A DNA stretch of 64,000 nucleotides from Chryseobacterium indologenes (GCF_018362995.1 NZ_CP074372.1:3906001-3970000), one strand, 5' to 3'; positions 25,578-35,173 are shown, counted from the first letter of the stretch. Numbers and translations are program-made. Notes: a model not told the origin generated them from the sequence alone.

Positions 25578-27332
25578 ATGAGACAATATTTTCTGTCCTT
25601 AGCAATTTTTCTCGGAATCATTGTAGGAGCACAGCAGAAGACATTCTGTAATCCGATCAATATTGATTATGGGTATACTCCTTTCGAAGTTTTTTCAAAA
25701 CAAGGGAAACACCGTGCTACGGCAGATCCGGTGATTGTTAATTTTAAAAATAAACTGTTTCTTTTTTCTACAAATCAGGAAGGATACTGGTACAGTGATG
25801 ATATGCTGGATTGGAAGTTTGTCAAAAGGAAATTTCTCAGAGACAATAAATATACCCATGACCTTAATGCTCCCGCTGTCTGGGCTATGAAAGACACTCT
25901 GTATGTCTATGGTTCTACCTGGGAACAGGATTTTCCGATCTGGAAAAGCACCAATCCCACGAAAGATGACTGGAAAATTGCTGTGGATACTTTAAAAGTG
26001 GGGGCATGGGATCCTGCATTCCATTATGATGAAGATAAAAATAAATTATATCTGTATTGGGGCTCCAGCAATGAGTGGCCGCTGCTGGGAACAGAAGTCA
26101 AAGTGAAGAATCTTCAATCCGAAGGTTTTGTAAAACCTATTATTAAACTAAAACCAGAAGATCATGGCTGGGAAAGGTTTGGGGAATACAATGATAATGT
26201 TTTTCTTCAGCCTTTTGTAGAAGGAGCGTGGATGACGAAGCATAATGGAAAATATTATATGCAGTATGGTGCTCCGGCAACAGAATTCAGTGGATATTCT
26301 GATGGAGTATATGTGAGTAAAAATCCTTTGGAAGGCTTCGAATACCAGCAGCATAATCCGTTTTCCTATAAACCGGGAGGCTTTGCCAGAGGTGCTGGCC
26401 ACGGAGCTACTTTTGAAGACAATTATAAAAACTGGTGGCACATTTCAACCATCTTTATTTCTACTAAAAATAATTTTGAAAGAAGACTGGGAATCTGGCC
26501 GGCAGGTTTTGATAAGGATGATGTAATGTACTGTAATACGGCTTATGGTGATTATCCTACATACCTTCCGCAGTATGCACAGGGAAAAGATTTTACAAAA
26601 GGTCTTTTTGCCGGATGGATGCTGTTGAATTATAACAAACCGGTTCAGGTTTCATCTACTTTAGGTGGATATCAGCCTAATTATGCTGTAGATGAAGATA
26701 TCAAAACATACTGGAGTGCCAAAACGGGAAATTCCGGAGAATGGTTTCAGACAGATCTTGGTGAGGTTTCTACCATCAATGCTATTCAGATCAATTATGC
26801 GGATCAGGATGCAGAGTTTATGGGGAAAACTTTAGGGAAAATGCATCAATACAAAATCTACGGTTCCAATGACGGGAAAAAGTGGAATGTGATTGTAGAT
26901 AAAAGTAAAAATACAAAAGATGTTCCTCATGATTATGTAGAACTGGAGCAGCCCGCAAAAGCCCGTTTCCTGAAAATGGAAAATCTGAAAATGCCTACAG
27001 GAAAATTTGCATTGAGTGGTTTCAGGGTATTCGGAAAAGGTGCCGGGAAGCAGCCTGCAAAAGTAGAAGGGTTTGTACCTTTAAGAGCTGACCCTAAGAA
27101 ATATGGTGAAAGAAGAAGCATCTGGATGAAATGGCAGCAGAATCCTGATGCAGACGGTTACGTAATCTATTTTGGAAAATCTCCTGATAAACTGTACGGA
27201 AGCATTATGGTATACGGTAAGAATGAATATTTCTTTACAGGAGCAGACAGAACAGATGCTTACTATTTCCAGATTGAAGCTTTCAATGCCAATGGAGTTT
27301 CGGAAAGAACAGCCGTTGCAAAGTCTGAATAA
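25578..27332 (+). CDS. Exported GH43-type glycoside hydrolase with F5/8C and C-terminal FN3-like domains
   Basis: The 584-residue enzyme has a signal peptide (about 1-19) and a five-bladed propeller of the GH43 type, whose members cut arabinose- or xylose-containing glycans. The general-base Asp lies in TADPVIVNFKNKLFLF and a further active-site Asp in AWDPAFHYDEDKNKLYLYW. A discoidin/F5-8C carbohydrate-binding module spans about 355-490 (QPNYAVDEDIKTYWSAKTG, GEWFQTDLGEVSTINAIQIN). A fibronectin-like domain ends the protein (WMKWQQNPDADGYVIYFG). Substrate is unknown, and no SusC/SusD pair is adjacent. A shared terminator separates it from the convergent esterase gene. Confidence 0.9.
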   Translation: MRQYFLSLAIFLGIIVGAQQKTFCNPINIDYGYTPFEVFSKQGKHRATADPVIVNFKNKLFLFSTNQEGYWYSDDMLDWKFVKRKFLRDNKYTHDLNAPAVWAMKDTLYVYGSTWEQDFPIWKSTNPTKDDWKIAVDTLKVGAWDPAFHYDEDKNKLYLYWGSSNEWPLLGTEVKVKNLQSEGFVKPIIKLKPEDHGWERFGEYNDNVFLQPFVEGAWMTKHNGKYYMQYGAPATEFSGYSDGVYVSKNPLEGFEYQQHNPFSYKPGGFARGAGHGATFEDNYKNWWHISTIFISTKNNFERRLGIWPAGFDKDDVMYCNTAYGDYPTYLPQYAQGKDFTKGLFAGWMLLNYNKPVQVSSTLGGYQPNYAVDEDIKTYWSAKTGNSGEWFQTDLGEVSTINAIQINYADQDAEFMGKTLGKMHQYKIYGSNDGKKWNVIVDKSKNTKDVPHDYVELEQPAKARFLKMENLKMPTGKFALSGFRVFGKGAGKQPAKVEGFVPLRADPKKYGERRSIWMKWQQNPDADGYVIYFGKSPDKLYGSIMVYGKNEYFFTGADRTDAYYFQIEAFNANGVSERTAVAKSE

Positions 27333-27345
27333 ATACAATTAAATT

Positions 27346-27390
27346 ATAAAAAAATGACACGTTTTGAAATATCAGAACGTGTTATTTTTT
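27346..27390. terminator. Bidirectional terminator between GH43 and esterase genes
   Basis: ACACGTT and AACGTGT pair across a 12-base loop, flanked by AAAAAAA on the left and TTTTTT on the right. It serves both convergent genes. Confidence 0.8.
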
Positions 27391-28242
27391 GTCTGTTTTT
27401 TTAAGAAAAGTTTCAATTTTATTGATCAGAAGCTTATCATTGGGCTGCTTATCCCAATCCAGATGTCCACCATTGAACTGATAAGACTCATAGATAACAT
27501 GGTTTTTATTTAAAATTGAATCTAAGATTTTTGCTTGAGTAGAGGGTATGACACGATCCGAGTTTCCATAATAAGATAAAGTAGGAGGGGAGTTTTCTTT
27601 TATCCATTTTACAGGACTTGCGAAATCTATTAGTGATATTCCCGATTTCTGTACACGGGGATCAACAAGTCGTTTTTCCACAAAAGAGTATTCCGGGTAG
27701 TTTTTGAAACCAGGATCTGAGAGATCTGCTGGACCAACAATATTAATCACGGCTTTTACTTTTTTATCAGTATCAGATTGATAAGCATATAGCATAGACA
27801 AATGCCCGCCGGCGCTGTTTCCTAATAAAATCAGGCTGGGGTTGTAGCCCAGTTTATTTTTTAATAGTTCAGTTACTTTTTTAATATCATCAGTTTGGTT
27901 TGGAAGTCCAAATTGAGTAGCCGATGTCAGTCTATAGTTCATATTGACGAAAATATGATCAGGGAATTTCTGCATCATAGAAAGTGTGAAGAAAGTCAAT
28001 TGTGATTTATTTCCACTGCGCCAGCCTCCACCATGAATCATGATAAATACATCTTTTTTGCCCTGATCTTTTTTGTTGGGAACATACAGATCCATAATCT
28101 GTTCCGGGCTATTTCCATAATGAATATTTTCTTCTTTATCAAAGCTTATATCTTTGCCCAGTTCTATCTTTTTCTCTTTACAGCCAGTCCATAGAAAAAA
28201 CATGATTAAGCAAACCGAAATAATATATATGTTTTTTTTCAT
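27382..28242 (-). CDS. Alpha/beta-hydrolase lipoprotein (BD-FAE / carboxylesterase-like)
   Basis: The 286-residue protein starts with a lipoprotein signal (IISVCLIMFFLWTGC, Cys at about residue 21). The hydrolase fold has an oxyanion HGGGW motif (IMIHGGGWRSGN), nucleophile in LLGNSAGGHLSML, acid in YYGNSDRVIPS and His in FNGGHLDW. These features match the esterase/lipase group active on short acyl esters, including bifunctional feruloyl/acetyl esterases. Being a surface or periplasmic lipoprotein near GH43, it may deacetylate plant glycans, but this is inference. It lies downstream of the receptor pair and behind their terminator. Confidence 0.88.
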   Translation of the reverse strand: MKKNIYIISVCLIMFFLWTGCKEKKIELGKDISFDKEENIHYGNSPEQIMDLYVPNKKDQGKKDVFIMIHGGGWRSGNKSQLTFFTLSMMQKFPDHIFVNMNYRLTSATQFGLPNQTDDIKKVTELLKNKLGYNPSLILLGNSAGGHLSMLYAYQSDTDKKVKAVINIVGPADLSDPGFKNYPEYSFVEKRLVDPRVQKSGISLIDFASPVKWIKENSPPTLSYYGNSDRVIPSTQAKILDSILNKNHVIYESYQFNGGHLDWDKQPNDKLLINKIETFLKKTDKK

Positions 28243-28253
28243 AGCAATTAAAT

Positions 28254-28284
28254 ATAAAAAATCCGCTGAAAAGAATCAGCGGAT
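28254..28284 (-). terminator. Terminator after the receptor pair
   Basis: On the minus strand ATCCGCTGA and TCAGCGGAT form a 9-bp stem with a 6-base loop followed by TTTTTATATTT, 43 bases past the stop of the receptor at 28327-30585. Confidence 0.88.
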
Positions 28285-28326
28285 ACTGTAAAGAATAATT
28301 AATTGAATATGAAGAAAGATAATCTT

Positions 28327-30585
28327 TTATCTTGTTCTGCTTTTGATGGCATCTGATGCACCTTCGATGTCTCGTACTTTTTTCACTTTCTGGTTTCCGA
28401 AATTATAGGTAAGACTTACCATTACGTTTCTGTTGTAACGGTTTTGGTGGATGTAATTATAATTGCCGTTCTCCTGGAAGTCCTCAATTTTAACGATATT
28501 GGTATTAAGGATGTCATTCACGTTTACTGCAAAAGTCCAGTCGTTCCACATTTTCTTGATGCTGAGGTCTAAGCTCATTAAACCTTTTAGTAATCCAAGT
28601 TCGATCTGCTGCTTGTCTACGAAGAAATAATTAACACCAAAGAACCATGTTTTCTTTTTGTCAAGACGGATCGTGTTGTTGGTCTGGATCAAAAGACTTG
28701 TAGAATTTGTTTTGTTGGTGTATACTATATCTTTACCATCCTGATTTCTGAATCGGTCTCCTGTTGTAGGATCAATATCAAGGCTTCCATTGTTAATGTT
28801 ATGCTGTACTCCGATATTGAAGTTGGTTGTCCAGTACTGTTTGAAGAACGACTTCTGAATACCTATCATGGCAGACATTTCCTGTTTATTTCCAAAATTG
28901 GTTCTTATATATCTAAGAACAGGATTTTCTCCTACTTTACCGTCAGGTGATACCGGATAACCCTGAAGCGGAACCTGGGTTATAGCATCCTGAATATAGG
29001 AATGATTTAAAATCAGGAAGTATGAATTTTTGTACATATAAGTCAGCTCCTGATTATAGGTAGATGAAGCCTTTACAAATGGGTTATTTTGAGTATAATT
29101 ATCATCTGTAAGAATGTTTCTTACCGGATTGATTTCCCAGAAGCTCGGTCTTCTCATTCTGCTTGAAAAGGAATAGGAAATATTGTTTTTATCATTAATT
29201 GCATAGTTGAAACTCAGATAAGGAAGAATATTACTGTAATTCCTTTCAATCCTTTTAAGTTCGTCTGTAGGTGCATTGTCAGAAGTTCCAAGACTGTTGG
29301 TGATCTCATATCTTGCTCCCACTTTTCCGGAAATTTTATCCGAGATCTTCTTTTCAACAGTTACATACATTCCGTAGATGTTTTCATCGTAGATAAAATG
29401 ATTGGGCCTTGAGTCCGGAGCCTCTATGGGATCAAAAGAATATGTTATGTTTTTAGAATCGTTGTCTGTTTTGGTTTTGTTATAGTTTCCTCCTACGGAA
29501 ATTGTCAGGTCATTTTTAAATTTCTGATTGTAATCCACCATTCCGGAGAAGTTATTGATGATCTGTGGAAGGTCCTGAATGACTTGTCTTGTTCTTGATC
29601 CTACAACTTTGTCAATATCTGATGCGAAGGTTTTGTTATCCGTGTACTGAAATCTTCTGTAGTTAAGATAAGCTGCATTTACATTCAGTTTACTGCCTAA
29701 TGAATCCGTTTTTAATTCATAATTTAAATTCACGGAATTGTTATAAGATCTTGCATCTTCTTTGTTTTTGGACCAGGTATATTCCGGTTTTTCTGTACTT
29801 GCTTTTTTTATGGTATTGAACAAGTCTACCGTTGAGTTATAGCTTTTATTGGCCCAGGTATTCCATGATAAGGCCAGATTGCTTTTATCATTCAGCTGAT
29901 AGTCAATATTCAGATAGCCTCCGATGTTTTTGTTCGGATCATCAATATCTCCCGTAGATTCGTTAGATGTTTTGGCTGTTCCATTTCTTAATGTGTAAGT
30001 TTGTGCCTCTATATTTTCACCACCGCTAAGATTGGCGCTCACTCCCAGTTTACCTTTTCTGTAGTTGGCAGAGAAGCTGGCCTGGCTTCCGTTGTATTTA
30101 CTGGTTGTATTAGACATCCTCATATTTCCGTTGAGACCGTCACTCATTTTTTTCTTTAAAACGATATTGATGATCCCGTCTGATGATTCAACCTGGAATT
30201 CACTTCCCGGAACGGTAATAACTTCAATTTTCTGAATGTTTTCAGCCGGAGTATTTTTCAGGAACTGTGCCAGGGACTCAGAGTCCATATTGCTTTTTCT
30301 TCCGTTGATATAGATCAGGGCATTATTCTTTCCGGCGATTTTTAATGTTTTATCATCTGTGGAAGATAATAGGGGAGTCTGCTTCAGAAGGTCGAAAGTG
30401 GTATTTCCTTTAGCTACAGGAGATGCTGCCACATCATATACAAAACGGTCACTTTGCTTTTTGAAAACCTGTTTTGTAATGGTAACTCCTTCTATATTTT
30501 TTGTTTTTGCCGTATCAGATTTCTTCTCCTGGGCAAATGCACAAGTACCGAATACGATAGCCATTGACAAAATTATACGTTTCAT
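28327..30585 (-). CDS. TonB-dependent-receptor-like outer-membrane protein (tandem copy 2)
   Basis: The 752-residue protein has a signal peptide (about 1-18, ending AFA-QEKK), a plug domain (about 40-150) with KQVFKKQSDRFVYDVAASPVAKG, NNALIYINGRKSNMDSESL and VPGSEFQVESSDGIINIVLKKK, then an outer-membrane barrel with alternating aromatic strands. It shares long stretches with the preceding gene at 30631-32898, and the two are clearly tandem duplicates. The 45-base gap between them has no terminator, so they are likely co-transcribed. Neither carries the N-terminal carboxypeptidase-like domain of SusC. Substrate is unknown. Confidence 0.9.
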   Translation of the reverse strand: MKRIILSMAIVFGTCAFAQEKKSDTAKTKNIEGVTITKQVFKKQSDRFVYDVAASPVAKGNTTFDLLKQTPLLSSTDDKTLKIAGKNNALIYINGRKSNMDSESLAQFLKNTPAENIQKIEVITVPGSEFQVESSDGIINIVLKKKMSDGLNGNMRMSNTTSKYNGSQASFSANYRKGKLGVSANLSGGENIEAQTYTLRNGTAKTSNESTGDIDDPNKNIGGYLNIDYQLNDKSNLALSWNTWANKSYNSTVDLFNTIKKASTEKPEYTWSKNKEDARSYNNSVNLNYELKTDSLGSKLNVNAAYLNYRRFQYTDNKTFASDIDKVVGSRTRQVIQDLPQIINNFSGMVDYNQKFKNDLTISVGGNYNKTKTDNDSKNITYSFDPIEAPDSRPNHFIYDENIYGMYVTVEKKISDKISGKVGARYEITNSLGTSDNAPTDELKRIERNYSNILPYLSFNYAINDKNNISYSFSSRMRRPSFWEINPVRNILTDDNYTQNNPFVKASSTYNQELTYMYKNSYFLILNHSYIQDAITQVPLQGYPVSPDGKVGENPVLRYIRTNFGNKQEMSAMIGIQKSFFKQYWTTNFNIGVQHNINNGSLDIDPTTGDRFRNQDGKDIVYTNKTNSTSLLIQTNNTIRLDKKKTWFFGVNYFFVDKQQIELGLLKGLMSLDLSIKKMWNDWTFAVNVNDILNTNIVKIEDFQENGNYNYIHQNRYNRNVMVSLTYNFGNQKVKKVRDIEGASDAIKSRTR

Positions 30586-30630
30586 GTTGTTTTTTATTTA
30601 AGAGTGGTTTAGTGATATAAGTTTTATAGA

Positions 30631-32898
30631 TTAGGTTCTTGATTTTACAGCATCATTAGCTGATTTCATTTCCCTTGCTTTTTTCAGTTTCTGATTTCCG
30701 AAATTGTAAGTAACCCCGATGCTCATCAGTCTTGGATAGTTGAAATTGGTGATATTGTTATATTTTCCGTTAGGCTGTACTCCCTTAATCCTGTAAAAGC
30801 TTTGGTTAAATAAATCGCTTACTTCCGCTACGATAGTCCAGTCGCCTGCAATTTTTTTCAGACTGAGATCGAAGCTTTGTCTTGCGCCTATCATACCACC
30901 TTCCATCGCTGTCTGGCTTGCAAAGAAGTAATTGACTCCTAAAAACCAGTCTTTCTTGGATGAAAGTCTGATAATGTTATTGATAGTTGCAGACATATTG
31001 TAGTTTTTTACATCAATGATATAAGGATCCAGTGACTCGGATTCATACTGGCCTAGCTGAGATGTCGGGTCTTCCCATACTCCGCCTTTGTAGGTAACAT
31101 AGCCCAAATTGACAGAATAGTTGGTTGTCCATATGTCTTTAAACCATGATTTATTCATTCCCAGCGTAAGAGCGAGTTCTCTGTTTTTACCGTAATTGGT
31201 TCTTATATATCTTAGGAATCTTGTTGTTTGCATGATCATATTTCCATCTGGATCATAGAGAATATTTCCATTTTTATCCTTTTCAGGAGCTGTTAAAGTC
31301 CCTTGTAACGGAAGCATATCAGAAGCAGAGGCATCTTCCACCATATTAAAGCTAAGATTAGCGTAGAATGCATTTTTGTACATATAGTTCAGCTCCTGAT
31401 TATAAAATTTTGAAGCAAGAACAAACGGATTGTTCTGTGTATAATTCGTAGGAGTGAAGTAAGTTCTGGATGGGTTCAGTTCCCAGAATCTTGGTCTTCG
31501 GATTCTGCTCGAGAAAGTATAGCTCAGGTTGTGATCAGAATTGATGGCATAATTTAAATTCAGATAAGGTAAGAGATTGTTATAATTTCTTTCAAACCCT
31601 GTTTTTTCAAGAATTTCTCCGGTACTTCTGGTCATTTCATATCGGGCTCCTATTTTTCCGGATATTTTCTCAGTCAGTTTACGTTCATAGTTCAGGTAAA
31701 TACCTAAAATATTTTCTTTATAAATGAAGTGATTGGTTTGTTTGGGATCTATCACAAAATCACTGCCTATTAATTTGTCTTGTTTGGTGTCATTATCCGT
31801 GTTCGTATGGTTGTAGCTGATTCCCATTAACCATGTTGCACCTTTAGCTGTTTTTTTCAGATAATCGATATTAGCGGCATAATTGTTAATGATCTGGGGT
31901 ACTGATTGATGAAGGGCCGAATACTTGTTGATGGTGTCATTTGTTAAAGGAAGACTTTCGTTAAAACTTACTTTATCTCTGTTGAACCACAGGTAAGAAA
32001 TGTTTGAGGTAAGCTTGCTTCCCAGAGAATCTGTTTTCATTTCATAATTTAAATTGAATGAATGATTTCTGGTTTGAGCATCTTCATTATTAATCGTTCT
32101 GTTATTTAAAACCCCATTTTGCCAGTTGGTAATATCCAGTACAGAATTGAAGCTTTTATTATATCTCATGTTGTAGGAAAAGCCAAGACTATGTTTTTTA
32201 TTGATTTCATAATCAACATTAAATCCTCCGCCAAAATTTTTATTAGGATCATCATTAAACCCATATGATTCATTTCTGAAAGTAGGATCTCCGTTAGAGA
32301 GCGTATATCTTTGTCTGTCTGTCCAGCTTCCTGTTCTGAAATTTGAATTACCGGACCATTTTCCCTGTCTGAAGTTAAAAGAAGCTCCTGCATTAGGATT
32401 ATTGTAATAAGCCTGCTCATTCTGCATTTTCAACGTTCCGTTGTAACCGTTGTTCTTGCTTTTTTTCATGACAATATTAATCACCCCTTCTTTGGATTCA
32501 ACCTGGAATTCACTTCCGGGAACCGTAATCACTTCAATTTTCTGGATATCCTCGGATGGAGTAGACTTCAGCATTTCAATCAGTGCCTCAGAATCCATAT
32601 TTGTTTTCTTATTGTTGATGTAGATCACCGCATCATTTTTTCCCAAAATCTTCAGTGTTTTTCCGTCTATGCTGGAAATCATGGGAGTTTGTTTCAAAAG
32701 ATTAAAGGTGTTCGTTCCTTTAGCAATAGATGAAGAAGCTACATCGTACACTAAACGGTCTCCCTGTTTTTTGAAAACCTGCTTCTTGATATTCACTGCA
32801 TCAATAGCATTTACTTTCAAACTGTCTTTTTTCTGCTGGGCAGCTGCAGTTACAAGTCCACCGAAAAAGAGTGCTGCAATAAGAATTTGAGTTTTCAT
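30631..32898 (-). CDS. TonB-dependent-receptor-like outer-membrane protein (tandem copy 1)
   Basis: This 755-residue paralogue has a signal peptide (ILIAALFFGGLVTAAAQ), a plug with KKQVFKKQGDRLVYDVASSSIAKG and DAVIYINNKKTNMDSEAL, and a barrel ending in RLMSIGVTYNFGNQKLKKAREM, nearly matching copy 2. Barrel loops differ more than the plug and strands, consistent with divergence of ligand or phage contact surfaces. It is the first gene of the pair, with a well-formed promoter 49-80 bases upstream. The final RSANDAVKSRT-like tail is shared with copy 2 (KSRTR) and with the receptor at 14597 (ENRTR) in character. Confidence 0.9.
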   Translation of the reverse strand: MKTQILIAALFFGGLVTAAAQQKKDSLKVNAIDAVNIKKQVFKKQGDRLVYDVASSSIAKGTNTFNLLKQTPMISSIDGKTLKILGKNDAVIYINNKKTNMDSEALIEMLKSTPSEDIQKIEVITVPGSEFQVESKEGVINIVMKKSKNNGYNGTLKMQNEQAYYNNPNAGASFNFRQGKWSGNSNFRTGSWTDRQRYTLSNGDPTFRNESYGFNDDPNKNFGGGFNVDYEINKKHSLGFSYNMRYNKSFNSVLDITNWQNGVLNNRTINNEDAQTRNHSFNLNYEMKTDSLGSKLTSNISYLWFNRDKVSFNESLPLTNDTINKYSALHQSVPQIINNYAANIDYLKKTAKGATWLMGISYNHTNTDNDTKQDKLIGSDFVIDPKQTNHFIYKENILGIYLNYERKLTEKISGKIGARYEMTRSTGEILEKTGFERNYNNLLPYLNLNYAINSDHNLSYTFSSRIRRPRFWELNPSRTYFTPTNYTQNNPFVLASKFYNQELNYMYKNAFYANLSFNMVEDASASDMLPLQGTLTAPEKDKNGNILYDPDGNMIMQTTRFLRYIRTNYGKNRELALTLGMNKSWFKDIWTTNYSVNLGYVTYKGGVWEDPTSQLGQYESESLDPYIIDVKNYNMSATINNIIRLSSKKDWFLGVNYFFASQTAMEGGMIGARQSFDLSLKKIAGDWTIVAEVSDLFNQSFYRIKGVQPNGKYNNITNFNYPRLMSIGVTYNFGNQKLKKAREMKSANDAVKSRT

Positions 32899-32946
32899 GA
32901 TATTATTTTTTAATTAATAGCTTGTATGGTTTGTTATTTTACATTG

Positions 32947-32978
32947 CAAAGATATATAATAAATTTAGTATCATGCAA
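32947..32978 (-). promoter_or_regulatory. Promoter of the tandem receptor genes
   Basis: On the minus strand a TTG (32978-32976) and TATCTTTG (32954-32947) are 21 bases apart and match the Bacteroidota consensus. Transcription would begin about 40 bases before the ATG at 32898. Confidence 0.6.
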
Positions 32979-33239
32979 TGCAAAGTACTTAAAATGTTTT
33001 TAATTATTATTTAAGTAATTGATTGTCAGTAACTAAAATTTTACATCAATTTTAAGCTTCAATGACTTTGTTACTTAATTAGACAATTTAAAGTTCAATT
33101 TTGTTACATGATAAAATTAAATAGGTTGAAATTTGAAAAAATATTTGACGAGAAATGAGAAAAAATAACAATGATTATTATTGTGCTGCGGTAAAAGAAA
33201 ATTTTACCATATAAAAGTAACGAAATCCAGATATGTAAA

Positions 33240-33420
33240 TGCATCAAGGGCTTTGGTCGCTACCAACGGAATTAGATAGGGCCAACATAATGATGGTCCC
33301 TGCAATAACAGATCTACAGTCAGTGTAGTAGATCTTCCGAAAACTCAAACCTAGCAAAGAATATGTAAGAAAGACCGGTTATAACTATAAAAATTAAAAG
33401 GACCGAACAGGTCCTTTTTT
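33240..33420 (+). ncRNA. Candidate structured small RNA in a gene-free region
   Basis: The gap 32899-33436 is AT-rich up to about 33235. It then becomes less AT-rich and shows three hairpins: TTGGT/ACCAA at 33253-33266, GGGCCA/TGGTCC (one G-U) at 33279-33299, and AGATCTAC/GTAGATCT at 33310-33335. A terminator follows at 33396-33420. No reading frame of useful length is present. A plus-strand promoter is not convincing, and the terminator may belong to the minus-strand neighbour, so this is a low-confidence call. I could not assign it to tmRNA, 6S or SRP RNA. Confidence 0.3.
33396..33420. terminator. Bidirectional hairpin terminator
   Basis: AAGGACC and GGTCCTT pair around a 5-base loop, followed by TTTTTT on the plus strand and by TTTTAATTTTT on the minus strand. 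It certainly suits the DUF3817 gene ending at 33437 and could also end a plus-strand RNA. Confidence 0.85.
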
Positions 33421-33436
33421 ATACAATATTTTTATT

Positions 33437-33775
33437 TTATTCTCTGTCGAATCGGGCTAATTTCTTGTCTACCCAAACCGTTGCAAAGGGGAAGAATGCC
33501 GATAATAAGGCAAAAACAAAATCTTCATCATCCCAATGATAAATTTTTCTTGCAGGAAGGCAGAGTATAAGGTAAAGCGTAAAAAATAATCCGTGTAAAC
33601 TGCCGATAACGCTGATGAAGATAATAGAATATAAATTTTCATCATATCGGATCCAGATCATCGCAACACAGTACAGTAAAAGACATGAAACAGCTTCTGC
33701 AACACAAATCTGTTTAAACCATTTGATGATTTTTTCCTGAGAATATTTTGAGAAAAATTTTTCGATGAAGTTCAT
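33437..33775 (-). CDS. DUF3817 membrane protein
   Basis: The 112-residue protein has three hydrophobic segments (about 22-43, 52-72, 85-100) and the DUF3817 signature region, including GSLHGLFFTLYLILCLPARKIYHWDD and SAFFPFATVWVDKKLARF. DUF3817 proteins are small integral membrane proteins of unknown function. It follows the exported protein gene by 6 bases on the same strand, so the two are co-transcribed, and it is the last gene before a terminator. Confidence 0.88.
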   Translation of the reverse strand: MNFIEKFFSKYSQEKIIKWFKQICVAEAVSCLLLYCVAMIWIRYDENLYSIIFISVIGSLHGLFFTLYLILCLPARKIYHWDDEDFVFALLSAFFPFATVWVDKKLARFDRE

Positions 33776-33781
33776 GAATCA

Positions 33782-34585
33782 TTATTTATAGTAGATAAAA
33801 AAGGAAGTTTCGCTTTTTACCGGATATCCACTGTATTTTACAGGCTCAAATTTAGTGTATTTTATAAACTTATTGATCTCCTTTTCGAAATAAGAGATAT
33901 ATTTCAAATTGTGATCATTATAAATACGATGACTAAATTGATGCTTCAAAACCTTTCCTTTTTGATCTAATGTAAGCGTAACCACGGTGCTTGAACGATA
34001 TTTTTGAAAAGAAGGATTGTAATTTTCATAACCTTCCGGATAGGTGAAACTATGGAAGAAATCTTTATTTAACTGATCATTATCATCTGTATAACTGAGA
34101 TATTTACCTTTATAAGTCCATTCACAATGCTCATCGTTATCAAAGATTTTATCAGGGTGTTTTTTTACATACATAGCTACAGATTCTTTAACGAGACCGT
34201 CAATAAAATCTTTACCAAACTTTTTTTCAGTCAACTCAGTCATTACAGAATAATAACATTCACCTGAATAACCGCCCATATCACTGCCCATCCATTCTCC
34301 GCCCCAAATGATATTATGCTTTTTTAAAATCATTCTGAGTTCTTCTCCTGGCAAAAACTTATCACCAGAGGGAGCAGCAATATTGATAAAATATTTATTT
34401 TGAATTTCCGAAGATTTTACAGCTCTGATTGAATCTTCGCTGCAGCGCTTTTTATTATAGTTTATCCTTTCAGCAAGAGCAATTTTTTGTAATTCTTTAA
34501 GAGAGTCACTTTTTAAGGTTGTTGATTCCTGAGCATAAAAACAGCTTTGCAAAAAAACAGAGAATAAGAATAAATATAATTTCAT
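33782..34585 (-). CDS. Exported protein with a TonB-C-like C-terminus, function unknown
   Basis: The 267-residue product has a signal peptide (about 1-18, LFLFSVFLQSCFYAQ; a Cys lies in it but not in a clear lipobox). The C-terminal ~80 residues (STVVTLTLDQKGKVLKHQFSHRIY and FIKYTKFEPVKYSGYPVKSETSFFIYYK) resemble the beta-alpha-beta-beta pattern of TonB C-terminal domains, often seen in Bacteroidota periplasmic proteins. The middle part is rich in aromatic and acidic residues and is not recognised. It sits 3 bases after nadD, so it is probably translated from the same message. Confidence 0.72.
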   Translation of the reverse strand: MKLYLFLFSVFLQSCFYAQESTTLKSDSLKELQKIALAERINYNKKRCSEDSIRAVKSSEIQNKYFINIAAPSGDKFLPGEELRMILKKHNIIWGGEWMGSDMGGYSGECYYSVMTELTEKKFGKDFIDGLVKESVAMYVKKHPDKIFDNDEHCEWTYKGKYLSYTDDNDQLNKDFFHSFTYPEGYENYNPSFQKYRSSTVVTLTLDQKGKVLKHQFSHRIYNDHNLKYISYFEKEINKFIKYTKFEPVKYSGYPVKSETSFFIYYK

Positions 34586-34588
34586 TGC

Positions 34589-35173
34589 TTATTGATAAAA
34601 ATTACTACCATCCAAATATTCAAAAACTTCAGGTGGCAGCATAGGCCTTACATTTTTACCATCTTTAATCATAGTACGGATTTCAGTGGCAGAAAGTTCT
34701 ATAACCGGCGCCTTGATCAGAGAAATATTTTCATGCTGTAAATAGTCAGAATCTTTCTTTTCTCCCTCAAATACCCTTGGATAAACAATGATATGATGAT
34801 TTTTGATCAGGATATCAGAATTTTTCCATTTATGAAGACTCTTCAGATTATCTTCTCCCATAATCAGGCTGAAAGAATATTCAGGATATTTTTCATGAAG
34901 ATAGGTAAGAGTATCAATTGTGTAACTTGGTTTCGGAAGAGAGAATTCCACATTGGAAGCTCTCATATTGGGGTAATTTTTTACTGCCAGCTGTACCATA
35001 TCCAATCTGTTATGGTCATTCAGTAAAGATTTTTTGTCTTTAAACGGATTTTGTGGGCTCACTACAAACCAAAGCTCATCCATATCAGAATTTTCCAGAA
35101 TATAATTCGCCAGAATAAGATGTCCGATATGAATTGGATTGAATGATCCGAAAAATAAACCGATTTTTTTCAT
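34589..35173 (-). CDS. nadD: Nicotinate-nucleotide adenylyltransferase
   Basis: NadD joins ATP and nicotinate mononucleotide to make deamido-NAD in cytoplasmic NAD synthesis. The 194-residue protein begins KKIGLFFGSFNPIHIGHLILAN, with the nucleotidyltransferase HxGH motif (HIGH), and carries VVSPQNPFKDKKSLL, FSLIMGEDNLKSLHKWKN and the ISxTEIR-like motif ELSATEIRTMIKDGK. Length is normal. It heads a short minus-strand group with the exported protein and DUF3817 genes, separated from recJ by a 126-base gap containing repeat-like sequence. Confidence 0.96.
   Translation of the reverse strand: MKKIGLFFGSFNPIHIGHLILANYILENSDMDELWFVVSPQNPFKDKKSLLNDHNRLDMVQLAVKNYPNMRASNVEFSLPKPSYTIDTLTYLHEKYPEYSFSLIMGEDNLKSLHKWKNSDILIKNHHIIVYPRVFEGEKKDSDYLQHENISLIKAPVIELSATEIRTMIKDGKNVRPMLPPEVFEYLDGSNFYQ

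Noticed and set aside
33240..33420. tmRNA or 4.5S RNA identity for the hairpin-rich region
   Set aside because: No tRNA-like ends, tag frame or SRP core could be found; only a candidate call is kept.
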